From contig OY856186.1 in the NCBI GenBank assembly GCA_963693315.1, forward strand, positions 229,833,146-229,897,145: a stretch of DNA of 64,000 nucleotides. The letters run 5' to 3'. The notes beneath the pieces were generated by a model. It worked only from the letters and a program-made list of their open reading frames with translations. It had not been told where the DNA came from and made no database searches. Position numbers and translations under genes: made by a program. This DNA is from Diogma glabrata (taxonomy: Eukaryota > Arthropoda > Insecta > Diptera > Cylindrotomidae). Positions 42,495 to 53,849 of the stretch are shown piece after piece; position 1 is the stretch's first letter, and the number at the start of each line of letters is the position of its first letter.

Positions 42495-43290
42495 GAAGTA
42501 GAATTAAAATGAACTGAAATCCCATCAAACTTGACTTTTTATTCTTTATGAGCTTCTTTATTGTTCAAATGAAAGGCACATACTTCTGATTTAGAAGGAT
42601 TAGGTGTTAGTCTCCAGTTACGAAAGTAATTGGCCAATATTGATAAATCACTCTTGAAAACTATTTCACATTTTTCTAAAGTAGTTGTTTGAAAAGCTTT
42701 AGCAATATCATCGGCAAATTAAAACAGCTTTGATTTAGTTGATGGAAAATCAGCTACATATAAACTGAAAAAAATTGGAGAACGGACGCTTCCTTGGACG
42801 AGACCATTGTTAAGACGAAGACTGCCACTTGTTTTTCCATTTAATGAGACCTGAATAAACCAGTTACTTATCATTGAATCGATGAGATTTACCAAACAGA
42901 AACAGCGTAAGGTTATTGCAAGTTTTAGAAGTAATCCATGTCTCCAAACAGAGTCATATGCAGCAGACAAATCTACAAAAGCTACCCCAGTTTTTAATTT
43001 CTTCTAAAAATCAGCTTCAATAAAACAAGACTAAGCCAAAACTTGATCAGTGCAACTCCTGTTTTTCCTAAAACCAGCTTGAGTTTTAGGAATTTTTAAG
43101 TCTAAAGTGAGAAACATCAGACCCATTCTTTCCAGGTTTTACTACAGTTAAGACTTTTGCTTTTTTAAATAACGATGGTAGTTAAGCTGAATTCAAGATT
43201 TTGCTAAAGAGTTCCAGAATCCAATTCTTAGTTCTCGGGCCGAAATGTGATATAAATTCTGGATAAATACCATCTAGTCCTACCATTGCT
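42495..43290 (-). pseudogene. Jockey-type reverse transcriptase fragment
   Basis: Pieces in order: DGIYPEFISHFGPRTKNW (about 43275-43205), FRKNRSCTDQVLA (about 43080-43040), KLKTGVAFVDLSAAYDSVWR (about 43000-42940, catalytic Asp in VDLSAAYD), a 83-codon open stretch at 42970-42719 with NNGLVQGSVRSPIFFSLYVAD, then DDIAKAFQTTTL (42715-42680) and WRLTPNPSKSEVCAFHLNN (about 42625-42565). Frames shift at least three times. Confidence 0.75.
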
Positions 43291-44101
43291 TCCTCAAGCT
43301 CAGATAATGCAAAAGTTGAGGACAGAGAAGGATCTGCAGTTAATCGTTGTTTTCCAATTTAAAGTTTTCTTCATACTTCTTTGTATTTATTAGATCGAAC
43401 TTGCACTTTAGTAACATTAACCAATCGAGAAGCAATATTATTTGCAGTAATATTGCTGTTTTATGAGGAAGTTGGAGATGAAGCTTCATTACCTAGTTTA
43501 CGAAACAAATTCCATGCCATACGATTAGACTTCTTGAAACTCGTCCTACCTACTGTATCACGCCAAGTCTTACGTCTCGTCTATGTAAATCAAGTTCATC
43601 AAAAAGTTTATCGGCTACATGCGAATCGTTAGTTCTATTGTACTGTTTGTACAGTTTGTTACATGTTTTATTCCAACCTGGAACATACTATTTTCTAAAA
43701 CCTCTTGGAATATTCTTTTTTGGCAGAACTATTGATAGCACCAACAAACCGCTGATAATCAGATTCATTGCATGGAATAAATTGTACAATATTTTCTAAA
43801 TCTTTGGAAAATTGTTCCCAATTTGCTAATCCAAAATTCCATCTGGGGTTTTCTATAGATGGTGAAATTGGGATCTTTAAACCATATTCAAATATTATTG
43901 GACAGATGTTGACTGTATGGAAACGATGGAAGTATAATTCTTTTGTTGGATGTACAAGCAGCGTTCATGGATATAATGGTCAAATTCTAGTCTAATATAA
44001 TGGTCAAATCCTAATCTAATCCCTCTTCCTAGTTGGCATGGTATCTTCGGATATTCAGAGACGTTAATTAATAATTTATTATGATTAACACTAAACATGC
44101 C

Positions 44102-44389
44102 TCACTTAGAATAAAAAAAAAAAAAAAAATCTGGATTAGTTTCTGTGTTCCCTCTTGCAGATTTGAAAGCACACCGGTCTTTTGGGCTATAAATCAGTTG
44201 CATATCGTTAAGGGAAATCCATTTTTGTATAGCATTACCATTATTGTCATTGTGATCATATCCTTGGCAATGTTTGTGACTGTTAAAATCTCCACCCCAG
44301 ATAATTGGTTGAATATAAACTGAAATCTCACAGCTCTGAGATATCAAGACTTCGGTCTGGGTTAAGGATTTTGATATAGTTTTCGGCAA
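44102..44389 (-). pseudogene. Jockey-type LINE endonuclease fragment
   Basis: The 95-codon frame contains IIWGGDFNSHKHCQGY, corresponding to the GDFN/NAKH catalytic segment of AP-type endonucleases, and GNAIQKWISLNDMQLIY typical of the region that follows. It then runs into a T-rich stretch. The N-terminal Glu motif and the C-terminal SDH motif are missing. Confidence 0.7.
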
Positions 44390-44639
44390 AAATCTTTTAT
44401 GAGGACATGGGGTTTAGTTTTGGGCAGCGATGTATATCAAACATAACTCCTTGTTAAAGTTCAAGTATTTTTTTATCTCTGTTTAGAACTTTATTACAAA
44501 ACTAACTAATACGTTGCTGGAAAATTATAACCGATCATAAATTAACATAATTTAGTGAAAAGATGATACACTCAGCAAACTACTCAAAAACCTCTCCATT
44601 TAGCGTTTCGAGAAAATATTACAAAATCACAAATTCATA

Positions 44640-45050
44640 TATCTTTCAAAATTCCAAAAATATTGTAAAAATTAAATAAACTCAAACTTTTTTCAAAATT
44701 CCAAAAATATTCCATAAATTAGAATAAAATCAAATATTTAAACATTCTCTAAATTCCAATAATATTCCAAAAATTCTTAAAAATTCAAACTTTTCCAAAA
44801 TTCTAAAAATATTCCAAAAATCATTGCAAAATCAAAACTTGAAACTTTTTTCAAAATTCCAAAAATTATACTAAAATCGAAAATTAAAAATTTTTCAAAA
44901 TTCTAAAAATATTCCAAAAGTTCTTACAAAATCAAAACTTAAAACTTTTTCCAAAATTCTAAAAATATTGCAAAAATTATTACAAAATAAAAAATAAAAA
45001 CTTTTTTCAAAATTCCAAAAATATTTCAAAAACTATAACAAATTCAAAAA
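44640..45050. repeat. Minisatellite-like array (about 58-bp unit)
   Basis: About seven imperfect repeats of a unit built from AAAATTCCAAAAATATTCCA, ACAAAATCAAAACTT and a CTTTTTTCA spacer. Units vary by small indels. Non-coding. Confidence 0.65.
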
Positions 45051-45059
45051 TTTCAATGT

Positions 45060-45440
45060 CCAATTTCATTTTCAATTACATTTACGTCATAAAAACAGCT
45101 ACATTTTTTTTCCAAAAAATTGGCAAAAAAAATAAATGAAATCATTTTTTGACAAACTTATAATGCCATAATTCTCTATAATAATAATAAAATTTCATGT
45201 CATACAAATTAATAATATTATTTTTTCCAAAAAATTGGGTAAAAAATAAATAAAAATCTTTCTTTTGACACACTTGACAACATTTTTTGACAAACTTATA
45301 ATGCAATAATTTTGTTTTTGATCTCACATACCAATCCCGACCATCCAGATTTCTGCACATTCTCTGTTCCTACTCATTATCACTTAACATGAACGTCTTT
45401 TAAGCAAAAAATATGCAAATTTCCTTGTTTTGACACACTT
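45060..45440. repeat. Internal short repeat with TTTTTTGACAAACTTATAATG
   Basis: TTTTTTGACAAACTTATAAT occurs near 45145 and 45283. TTTCCAAAAAATTGG occurs near 45108 and 45224. TTTTGACACACTTGACAA occurs near 45263 and 45428. A duplicated region of about 140 bp with no coding frame. Confidence 0.5.
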
Positions 45441-46033
45441 GACAATTTTTTTGACACACTTCCGGTACAGTTATCGAACACATCGTCCTTTCGGCTCTTC
45501 CTATTAAGTAAACCTATTTTTAGAAAAAAAATTTTGAAATCCGTCCAGAAAACTTAAGAACAGACTGAATGTTGTTTATAAGCACTTGAATGTTTCTTAA
45601 TATAAGTACACTGCTCTGCACCGCAGATAAATAATTAGAAGTAAGAAAATTTTAAACAAAGTGCAAACTAATAGGCAACAGTAGAGTAACCTGCGATCGT
45701 TGAAGTTATAATAAGGAAAATGATTATACATTCAAATTTTTTAATAAATTTTAAATAAAATTAAATTGTTGTTTGTGGAGTCGTATGAAATCCGCAGTGT
45801 TTGATATTCAGACACAGTTTCTTTACCTATAACACAGTTTCTTCCTCTATAATACATTAAAACAAATCCAAATACGGAGCCACAAAAATTAACATGCTTC
45901 GTTTGGCACGCAAAAAGATTGATTATTATTTATTACAAAAATAGTTTTTTGTTCGCCTGCATAATAAAGCGTTACTTTATTACTGTGATTTGCGGCCGTA
46001 AAGTGTCACTTATTAACCATGTATTTTGTTGTC

Positions 46034-46316
46034 AATAATTGTATAACTATGACAACAAAGAATAACAAATATTTTAATTGAATAAGGAAATATAGAATCG
46101 AAAGGTTGCTTTGATAAAAATTTCCATCTTTATAGAATTTAAACAAATACAAATATTTTTTACTTTTTGTTCGTAACTATGTCCAAAAAAGTGAAAAACA
46201 TTTGTATTTAAATTCTATAAAAATGGGAATTTTTATCAAAGCAACCTTTCGATTCCATATTTCTTTATCCAATTAAAATATTTGTTATTCTTTGTTGTCA
46301 TAGTTATACAATTATT
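46034..46316. repeat. 283-bp palindrome of the Penelope flanking repeat
   Basis: AATAATTGTATAACTATGAC on the left is inverted at the right (GTCATAGTTATACAATTATT). Inner ATCGAAAGGTTGCTTTGATA pairs with TATCAAAGCAACCTTTCGAT. The centre is an asymmetric spacer around 46165-46195. Each arm resembles 48360-48450, so two copies of the flank lie head to head. Confidence 0.7.
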
Positions 46317-46399
46317 TTGAAAAAAATAACAAATATTTTGTCAAAATTTATGCAAATTTATAATTTTGATTTAGAATAATAATTTTTTTTTTAAATATT

Positions 46400-46555
46400 T
46401 TGCTTACGTCGAATAAAAAATAGTATAAAACGCACGAACGTAAGCTAATTTGAGCTTAATGTGGGCAAACTCTACATACCCCCAAAATCTTTAGCTTTAC
46501 GTCCTTGCATCATAATGTACTATTTTATACGAGTAAACCGTGAAATGTACTTTCA
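46400..46555. repeat. Imperfect palindrome, family member 1
   Basis: AAAAAATAGTATA..GAACGTAAGC on the left pairs with GCTTTACGTCC..GTACTATTTTATA on the right, around AATGTGGGCAAACTCTACAT. The arms are about 60 bp with moderate divergence. A close relative in inverse orientation is at 46782-46915. Confidence 0.5.
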
Positions 46556-46781
46556 CGATTCAAAAATTGTTCGTATAGCAGGCCTTTTTTCCTATTGAAA
46601 TAACAATGCCAAAATTGAAAAAACAATGCCCAAAGCTATTATTATTACTATTATTTCGAAAAACTACTTGGTTAAAATAATTTTCTAAAAAAATATTTTA
46701 CTTTTTTGTGTAAACATATGTATTTTTATTTATGCAAATAATACAGAATCTTACTCGAACAAAAATTTTGTATGCAATTCG

Positions 46782-46915
46782 GGAATAATAGTACATTATG
46801 ATCCAAGAACGTTAAGCCAAGGTTTTTGGACGAATGTGGAGTTTGCGAATCGAGGCGCCAGCCGAGATTTGCACCCACATTAAGTCAAAAATGCTTACAT
46901 CCATGCATCATATAC
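46782..46915. repeat. Imperfect palindrome, family member 2
   Basis: AATAGTACATTATGATCCAA at the left pairs with CATGCATCATATACTATT at the right. The core GAATCGAGGCGCCAGCCGAG is GC-rich. Inverse relative of 46400-46555 (shared TTTAGCTTTACGTCCT / AGAACGTTAAGCCAA type blocks). Confidence 0.55.
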
Positions 46916-47088
46916 TATTTTTTATTCGCCGCAAGGGAAATATTAAAAAAAATTGTTTAATCTAAATCAATGTTAAATATTTTATAAATTTTAAAATAAA
47001 AATATGTTGAAAAAGTAACCTTTGACGAAAATGTTTGTTATTTTTTTCAAACAAATCATATAACTATGACAACAAAAAATAAAAAATT

Positions 47089-48067
47089 TTAGAAGATAAC
47101 TTGAAGAATACAGGAACTTTAAGTGATTGCAAAATTCTTGAACTAATATCATTAATGAAAATTATTTTAAATCAAAATTATTTTACTTTCAACAAACAAT
47201 TTTTTAGTCAAGAAGAAGGACTTGCAATGGGTTCACCATTAAGTGGATTATTAGCCAATATATACCTTAACTATTTTGAAAACAAATTTGTTTTTTCTAA
47301 TTTAAATAAATATCAAAATTTGATTATTTCATATTCAAGATACGTAAATGACATATTTTTATTATTTAATGGAACTTCACGGCAAATTGAAATTTTCAAA
47401 AACTATTTGAATAAAATTAACAAAAAGATACAATTTACTCTTGAAATTGAAAAAGACAACACGTTAAACTTTTTGGATTTAACCATATCAAAGAATAATA
47501 ACAATTTTGAGTTTAAAATTTATAGAAAACCTACTACAACTGATATTACAATTAACTCTAGCTCACACCATCCATATTCTCAAAAAATGTCAGCTTATAA
47601 TTCATTTATAAATAGATTACTTACTATTCCAATGAATCATTTAAATTTCCAGAATGAATTAAACACAATTAAATTTATTGCTATTAATAACGGATACAAC
47701 CCAAATATTATTGATAAAATATTAAGAATGCACTGGCATTTATAAAATAAATTGTGATTCCTGTGATAAATTTTAAATTGGCCAAACAGGTAGAAAATTC
47801 ATCACCAGATTTTCAGAACATTTACCTAAACAAATAAACATTCAAAATATAAAATCAATTTTTGCTCAACATCTAGTCGATGAAAATCATTCATATACAA
47901 GTTTTGAAAATAATTTTGAAGTTTTACATTTTTGTAACAAAGGTCCTCTCATGGCTTCAATGGAAGAGTTTGAAATATATAAACCTACTAAGAAATCACC
48001 ATTTTTAATTTTTAATGAACAACTTTCATTTTGTTCTAATATTTTGTACAATTTAATTACAAATTAA
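47089..48067 (+). pseudogene. Penelope-like RT (3' part) and GIY-YIG endonuclease, broken
   Basis: RT frame 47089-47745: EEGLAMGSPLSGLLANIYL (the motif B region), then SRYVNDIFLLF where Penelope RTs have YVDD, so one catalytic Asp is Asn, then TLEIEKDNTLNFLDLTI and IYRKPTTTD, both hallmarks of Penelope-like RTs. Motifs N-terminal to this, including the first catalytic Asp, are absent. After a frame change (about 47740-47750), NCDSCDKF, a stop, IGQTGRKFITRFSEHL and a MEEFEIY-like tail form a GIY-YIG domain. The stop replaces the Tyr of YIG. The RT is thus truncated and mutated, and the endonuclease is interrupted. Confidence 0.85.
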
Positions 48068-48199
48068 TATTTTTCTTTATTGTTTTTGTTCTTATCATAT
48101 TTTACAATTTTAATCTTTTCAATTTTTGTTTTAAAAATTTTTTATGTTTAATTTAGAATGCATATTTTTAGAAACAAACAAATTTTCAAATAATATTGT

Positions 48200-48272
48200 C
48201 ATAAATATAAAAAATTTTCACTGATGATAGATATATATATATCTGAAACCGGTCTGATTTTTATATTTTATA
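48200..48272 (+). ncRNA. Hammerhead-like motif of the Penelope element
   Basis: CTGATGA (48221-48227), a stem II hairpin AGATATATATATATCT (48229-48244), GAAA (48245-48248), then ACCGGT closing on cleavage-site C 48254. Stem I is formed by TATAAAAA..TCA before the core and TGATTTTTATA after it. The very short, palindromic stem III (ACCGGU) and open stem I match the type I hammerheads reported in Penelope-like elements. One extra U (48228) between the core and stem II is non-consensus, so activity is uncertain. Confidence 0.6.
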
Positions 48273-48359
48273 AAAAGTTTTTAGAAAAATAAAACATTTT
48301 TATTAAATCTACAAATTTAATAATTATTTAATTTTTTTATTGGATTAAAAGTTCTGATT

Positions 48360-48540
48360 TCAAGGTTGCTTTGATACAAATTTCTATTTTTTATTGGATT
48401 TAAACAAATACAAATGTTTTTTTACTTTTTTGTACGTAACTATGACAGCAAAATTATATTGTTAAAAAGTGACACTTGAAGGCCGCAAATCACAGTAGTA
48501 AAATAACACTTTAATACGTAGGCAAATAAAAAGAATCTTT
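48360..48540 (+). repeat. Right flank repeat of the Penelope element
   Basis: AAGGTTGCTTTGATACAAAT through GGCCGCAAATCACAGTAGTA. Its inverse occupies 45950-46160, beyond the other side of the element. The outer edge is near 48535. Confidence 0.55.
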
Positions 48541-48544
48541 TTTG

Positions 48545-50830
48545 CTTTCGGGTGGTTGTTTCTCTCAGCTAACGCCTCGAGCAACAATTTCACTCTCACG
48601 CGCGAAAGATATACTTTACGCCCTTAATACTTAAATAGCTATTTTTTCTCCAACCGGACTAAAAATTATACACTTTTTGTTTGTATATATTTTACAAAAA
48701 ATATGTCATTTGTGTATTGCATCTAGTTGTAATGGTAGTTTGGTAGCAAATGTTGATTGTAGAGATAATAGTTGTCCAGGTGCCACTGTTCGATGATTCT
48801 TGATGAAAAAACTGCTGATGAAGATAATGTTTGATTTGAGTTGCAGTGGAAATGTCCAAAAAATGTCAGTTGTTCAATAGATGAGATTGATAGAGCTTTT
48901 GTTTGGTGGAGAAATGTTGAGATTTGTTTTGCTCTAAAAAACTGCTGGCGCTTTTATTTGATGAAGATGAAAATGATGAATCTTTTTGTAGCTTTGTATA
49001 TGTGTATATAGTTAATTGAGATTGATTGATCTTGACTTAGAATATTTTAACATTAAGCATTTTATATTTCAACTTAACTATGAATGCAGCTCAATAAACT
49101 AATTCAATCAGATATATTTAGTGTGAATGTAATAAATCACTTGAGCAGAAATTATTCTTGGATAAAATTCATAATATATAAATAATAAAAACTTTTCAAC
49201 CACAAAATTCTCTCCACTTTTATTTAGTAAAACTTTTCAGTAATTTTGTTTACTTTACAGTTATTAAATTACATAATTTAATTGATTTGACATTTTAATT
49301 AAAATAGGTTTTTATGCAATAATAATAGAGTTGCTAACCAAAAAAAAGAAAAACAAAGAATAATCAATGACATTACTTATAGTTTTATACTTATAATACT
49401 TTCTCTAAAAACGGGAGTTAAACTTTTTAAATAATATGGGAGTTATCGCCACAGTAGCAGTCCCAAAAACTATCATTTTTTGTCCTAGGACAAAAAATAA
49501 ACAAATTTATATTTCAATGCAAAACAAAAATCAAAGTTTGAATATGAATTTTATTATTCTTTGACAAAAAATTGAAATGGTTGCTTGGATTTAGTTTGAG
49601 ATGTAAATTAAGTATAATTTAAAAGTTGAATATTTTCAAATTTTATTAAATAGTAGATTAAATAACGGTTGGAGAAAAAAGTTAAATTGTATTTAATTTG
49701 TGCGTACGCACAAACGAATTGTTTAACTTAGCTTTTTTCTGCTCAGGCTGAAAGGAAGATTACGCCCATTGTTTAATAAAAGACCTCTTCGCGTTGGGTT
49801 TCATTATGAACGGCGGACGCAATTTTCTTCTTTCCCCCATCGATATGTAAATAACTATCAACCAAACCAACAATCAAACTTTGTTTAAAAAATCAAGTTC
49901 GCATATTTTAAAAACCAATAAAATTGTGAAGCAAAATAATTTCTTAGTAACTACATGTAAAATTAAAGCTCATTCAATGATTATAATCTTTTTTATAACT
50001 ACATTTATTGCAAACAACACCATTTTAAATTAATTTGTTAATTGGCAACCATTTCTTATTTTATTATAGAAATGAAAATAAATTTATTAAAATATTGACT
50101 GAATTTAAATTTTTCAGAAATTAAAATAAAATTATTCAGTTTTTTATTGTTACAAGTAATTAAAATCATTGTATTATGTTAATGCAAAAAGAAATATTTA
50201 ATACTTTGTCTTAGATTAGGGTGTACTATAAAAATGTGTTAAAACAATAACAAAAAAATAACCTTCATACATTTGTGACAACTTCTAGCATCAACTCAAA
50301 TTACCAATTTTAAACGATGAATTGTTAATCCGTTAAAAAAATTTAAAACTCATGTTTTTTTTATCTGAAATATTTAACGATTTCCATGTGCGTGTAATAA
50401 CGAGATCGATGACCAAACGATTAATAATAGACTAAAATAGAAAACTTTAACAATTCAGTTTTAATTAAAATAAAATTAATGATTAGATATTAAATTTCTG
50501 AGCACATAACAAATATATTTTAAACAATAAACAAAGAATTAGAAACACGCCTAATTGTCGACCTGTCAAACATAAGTTTTTGTTCGTCAAATATTTCAAT
50601 CAAAACAATCAAATCGATTTTTGTTAAAAAATGTGTGACGGATTCCAACCCTTTGCAGGTTGGATTTGAAACAAATTTTTTGAGTAAGAGTGGAAGTGAG
50701 TTTTCCTCTTTCCTTTCTCTTGTGTCTTTTTTATGATATTCGTTTCTTTTTTCTCCTTTTATCTCCTTTATCAAAACTCTCTGTTCTTCAGAAGACAACG
50801 GGGCCATCCTCCCGGATTGGCTCACTTCAG
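48545..50830. other. AT-rich stretch with element-end-like hairpin fragments
   Basis: At 48590-48660 (TACTTTACGCCCTTAATAC, then AAATAGCTATTT) and 49672-49870 (GGTTGGAGAAAAAAGTTAAA, inverse near 49700-49745; GATTACGCCCATTG) there are pieces resembling the GC-rich hairpin family at 41043-41290. No supported coding frame. The 101-codon minus-strand frame at 50520-50825 has no recognised domain. Confidence 0.4.
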
Positions 50831-50834
50831 ATTT

Positions 50835-51010
50835 ATTTATTGAACAAGAAAAAACAGTCCTTCATATTGTTGCCGAATGTTTAGCCCTCTCAGGGCTCCA
50901 AATCAGCATATTAGGAGCAATCTATCTATAGGTAGAAGATGTTTGGAAACCAGGCCATTCAAGACTTGCTTTTTTCAAAAAGGTCTTCAGTTGCTTTGTT
51001 AGTATTAATT
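50835..51010 (+). pseudogene. LINE RNase H/C-terminal fragment (I or R1 type)
   Basis: The plus-strand frame reads EQEKTVLHIVAECLALSGL, then ISILGAIYL, a stop and VEDVWKPGHSRLAFFKK. This resembles the Cys/His-containing tail following RNase H in I/R1-type LINE ORF2 proteins (ETVLHILCECPAL...R..ILG). The zinc-finger residues are partly lost. Small fragment, moderate certainty. Confidence 0.5.
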
Positions 51011-51313
51011 TGTAAGAGCGATTTCCAAATGATGTTTGTAAGGTTTCAAAAATTGAGCAATAAGGAATGCAATATGCAGCTGCGTGAACCATTTCTCCTG
51101 TTAAAATAGTGACCACGAAACCCCAACCTAAAAAAGTACAGTGGTTTTATCAAAACTAAATCACTTTCATTCTTAGGATGTTCAACACCAGTCACTACTA
51201 AAATTTGAAACAGGTGAATAATAAGCTTTATTTCCATGATTCATCAAACCCGGTAAACATTTGCCAACATCTGGTGCTTGTCCGTCAACAATAAAATGCC
51301 TAGACTTTGTACA

Positions 51314-51440
51314 GAGAAAATGTGTGATTGATAATACCAAACTAACTGATCAGCTTAATTCACTCCAGCACCGTAGAAATGTGGTTGAATTGATGATCTT
51401 CTATAAATATAACTTCCCCGGTAGGAGCTGCCAATATTAA
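51314..51440 (+). pseudogene. CR1/Jockey-type LINE ORF2 C-terminal fragment
   Basis: One open frame gives VIDNTKLTDQLNSLQHRRNV followed by VELMIFYKYNFPGRSC, the conserved SL.HRR.VA.L..FYKY..G.C segment near the C-terminus of CR1-like LINE ORF2. Compare the corresponding piece at 56655-56720. Flanks are not coding. Confidence 0.65.
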
Positions 51441-51539
51441 ACAACAGACCAATCTCGGGCTTGTATTGATGAGTTAGCTTTGGTTTCAGTCTGGGCCAGT
51501 TGAAAATGCCTAGACTGAACCAAGGTTCAGTTTATTATA

Positions 51540-52230
51540 TTACTCGTTATTAACCAGTCTATAATGCATGGTAAACAAGTGCAGGCCATATTATGTTTAT
51601 CTTTATTTTCATATATGTTACTGTTTGTTCATATGAATATTAAATATAATGTAATTGAAAAAAATTTTGTTTCCTTAACTACTCTTTAATTTTCAACAAT
51701 TAATTATTATTTTACAATGTAAATTTTGTTTTTATATTTAATCTTTATTAATAAATTATTCCTTAGCTTTACACTAGTAATTTTTTAATTGTAATAATTG
51801 CAAAAAATAATATTATATTTTTTATTTGAATATAATTATAATTGGTATCGAGTCTATGTTTTATATAAAACACATTAATTATCTTAAATCAATCAATTAA
51901 ATCAAAAGTCAGTTCCGTGTATATAATATTTGAGAAAACCACAGTTTTTGTTAGCATAGTTTCACGTTGGGTTGCATTTTACCCAAAGCTGTTTATGGTG
52001 GCTAAAGAAAGCTTCAATAACGTCAGCTTAGAAATTATTTATATTGGAAATTATATTATCAATTGTTGTCGCTTCAACTGTTGTTGGTTCATGAATTTTT
52101 TTGTAGAAACTATTTTATGAGAGCCAGTTTTGAAGATTTTTATGGAAACCAACATTAACTTATCACAATAGTTGGAGGAAAAAGTATCGTCAAATTATTG
52201 CCAACTAGTGCATTGTTAACACAGTCGAGT
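51540..52230. other. AT-rich stretch without supported gene
   Basis: Only a 67-codon frame with no motif (51917-52120). No repeat recognised. Confidence 0.45.
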
Positions 52231-52234
52231 GATT

Positions 52235-52345
52235 TGTCTACGGAACACTGGGGAGATCGGTATACCAACAGGATTTGAACTTCAGCTAGTTGAATATTCA
52301 CAATTACTGCCAGCAGAGCTAAAATCGAAGTGATGGTGGCTACTA
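52235..52345 (-). repeat. Possible tRNA-derived SINE
   Basis: On the minus strand TAGCTCTGCTGGCAGTA resembles an A box and GAAGTTCAAATCCTG a B box, about 40 nt apart. The stems do not fold into a complete tRNA. Single copy in this window, so the call is tentative. Confidence 0.35.
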
Positions 52346-52799
52346 TTTTTCTGCCCTAGACTGTATCAGTCGTAATGAAAAGAACAGATCCCAACCTCGA
52401 TTTACTTAACTGTAACAATCTTATAGTTCAACAGTAGTTCAATAGTTCAATAATTTCAAAAATTTTTGTAATTAGTGATCAACTTCACAGAGAACATTTG
52501 CAACGCAACCATATTAAATGATAAACTATCGAATAGCAAACAGGTATGCTATCGCATAATTTTTCAACCTAACACCTTTCGCCTGAAGTTGAGTTCATCT
52601 GACTTGTTAAACTTGTTTGATCTAATCTGATCTTGTTTGTTCATTTCTATATTTCGTTTTACTCAATATTTTCCTATACTACACATTTCCAATTACAACG
52701 TAGCAAAATTTATCCTCTTCTACGATTATTTTACATGAATATTCCTTCACAAAAACACAATTTTAGAATTTTAATCAAATTAATCAAAATCTGTGTTTT

Positions 52800-53360
52800 C
52801 GAAAACTACGAAAAAATTATTTTGTACTAGAAAAAAATTCACCTTTCAAATGAGACACACATTCGACATAGTAAAAAATATTTTTTTTCAAAATGTCCAC
52901 TTCCTCAAAATAACATTTGAAATGATGAGCCGACCCCTATAGTTTTCATTCAGTCTTTACAACATTTCCTTTAACCATGAATTTTTTCAAATTTTTCCTT
53001 GTGTAATGTTCGAAGTTAGGGGAGGGGACAGGAACATTTTTTTACATTTTTGAACATAACTCAAAAACTGCGCTTTTGAAAATTACAAAAAAAATTGTTT
53101 TGGACTAGAAAAAAATTAACCTTTCATATGACACTCCAATCAACAAGGTCAAAAATAATTTTTTTTTCAAAATTTCCGCTCTCAACCCCATCAAAATAAC
53201 ATTTGAAATGATGAGCCGACCGCTATTATAGTTTTCATTCAATCTTTACAAAATTTTCCATAACCAAGAATTTTTCCAATTTTTTTCTTTTGTAATGTTG
53301 GGGACAGGGGGGGGGGGGGGGATAAGCAAAACAACACTCGTTTTTGGCAATATCAAAAAA
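52800..53360 (-). repeat. Two tandem units of the 29818-30640 repeat family, inverted
   Basis: Units start near 52800 and 53078 (GAAAACTACGAAAAAATTAT / GAAAATTACAAAAAAAATTG) and share ACTAGAAAAAAATT, CAAAATAACATTTGAAATGA and TGAGCCGACC. On the minus strand, GTGTCATATGAAAG and the following TTTTTGAGTTATGTTCAAAA correspond to GTGTCATATGAAAG and TGTTTGAGTTATTGTCAAAA in the plus-strand array. A run of about 14 G lies near 53308-53322. Confidence 0.6.
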
Positions 53361-53849
53361 CTAAGCAGTCGAAAAATCAAAAATTTTTTTTTAAATAATT
53401 TTTATGAAATATTTTTTTGAAATAGGGTATTATTTTTTTGCAAGAGGGGTCGATTTTGATCGATTATGATCAATGTTGATCTACGGGTCTGACTACCCCG
53501 CGTACTCCAGTACCTGCCATTGAGATATGAGTTAACGTGAGATATCACATACCACTGGCAATAGCAGGAGATATCATTAGCCAAGATGATATCTTAGGGT
53601 GCTGGCGGACGAACTTTAATTAGTCAACGGCAGCACTCCCAGTCTTAGCTAGGCAGCGCTCCGTAGCGGTACCGCTCATTAGCTCTTCCGAGAAATCAAA
53701 CAAACATATAATTATATGTGGGCTTTGTGCCTCGATTGAGGTGGTGAGCGGTGCGTCTGGGGTGGGCTGCATCAACTGGATTATTGGCAATTAGTTTTGT
53801 TTTGTTTTCTGCAAATTTCTCACAATTCGATTTTCACTTATTATTTTGT

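Larger units (their letters stand above)
41330..44400 (-). mobile_element. Jockey-type LINE, degenerate, interrupted by a MITE
   Basis: Minus-strand order: endonuclease piece (44389-44102), a linker, RT pieces (43280-42495), MITE 42490-41528, then the RT C-terminal part (41525-41330). The motifs match Jockey ORF2 proteins: AYDSVWRHGLLLKL, LRLNNGLVQGSV, DGIYPEFISHFGPRTKNW and, after the MITE, KLSFKTHLEKLDKKL. Many stops and frame changes leave no functional protein. ORF1 and a poly(A) tail were not found. Confidence 0.75.
45950..48540 (+). mobile_element. Penelope-like element remnant with inverted flanking repeats
   Basis: A 5'-truncated RT and a GIY-YIG endonuclease (47089-48067), the Penelope signature pair, are followed by a hammerhead-like motif (48200-48272). 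The flank 48360-48540 (AAGGTTGCTTTGATA, AACAAATACAAATGTTTTT, GCCGCAAATCACAGTA) recurs inverted at 45950-46160 and again inside the palindrome at 46034-46316. Inverted terminal copies and a hammerhead in the flank are known for Penelope-like elements. The segment 46400-46915 with two further palindromes seems to be a separate insertion. Confidence 0.65.

Noticed and set aside
43381..43632. Plus-strand 83-codon frame
   Set aside because: Lies antisense to the Jockey LINE linker region, with no domain of its own.
50920..51240. Minus-strand frames suggesting a membrane protein
   Set aside because: The plus strand reads as a LINE C-terminal relic over the adjoining segment, and the minus frames overlap one another in different phases with no conserved motif.
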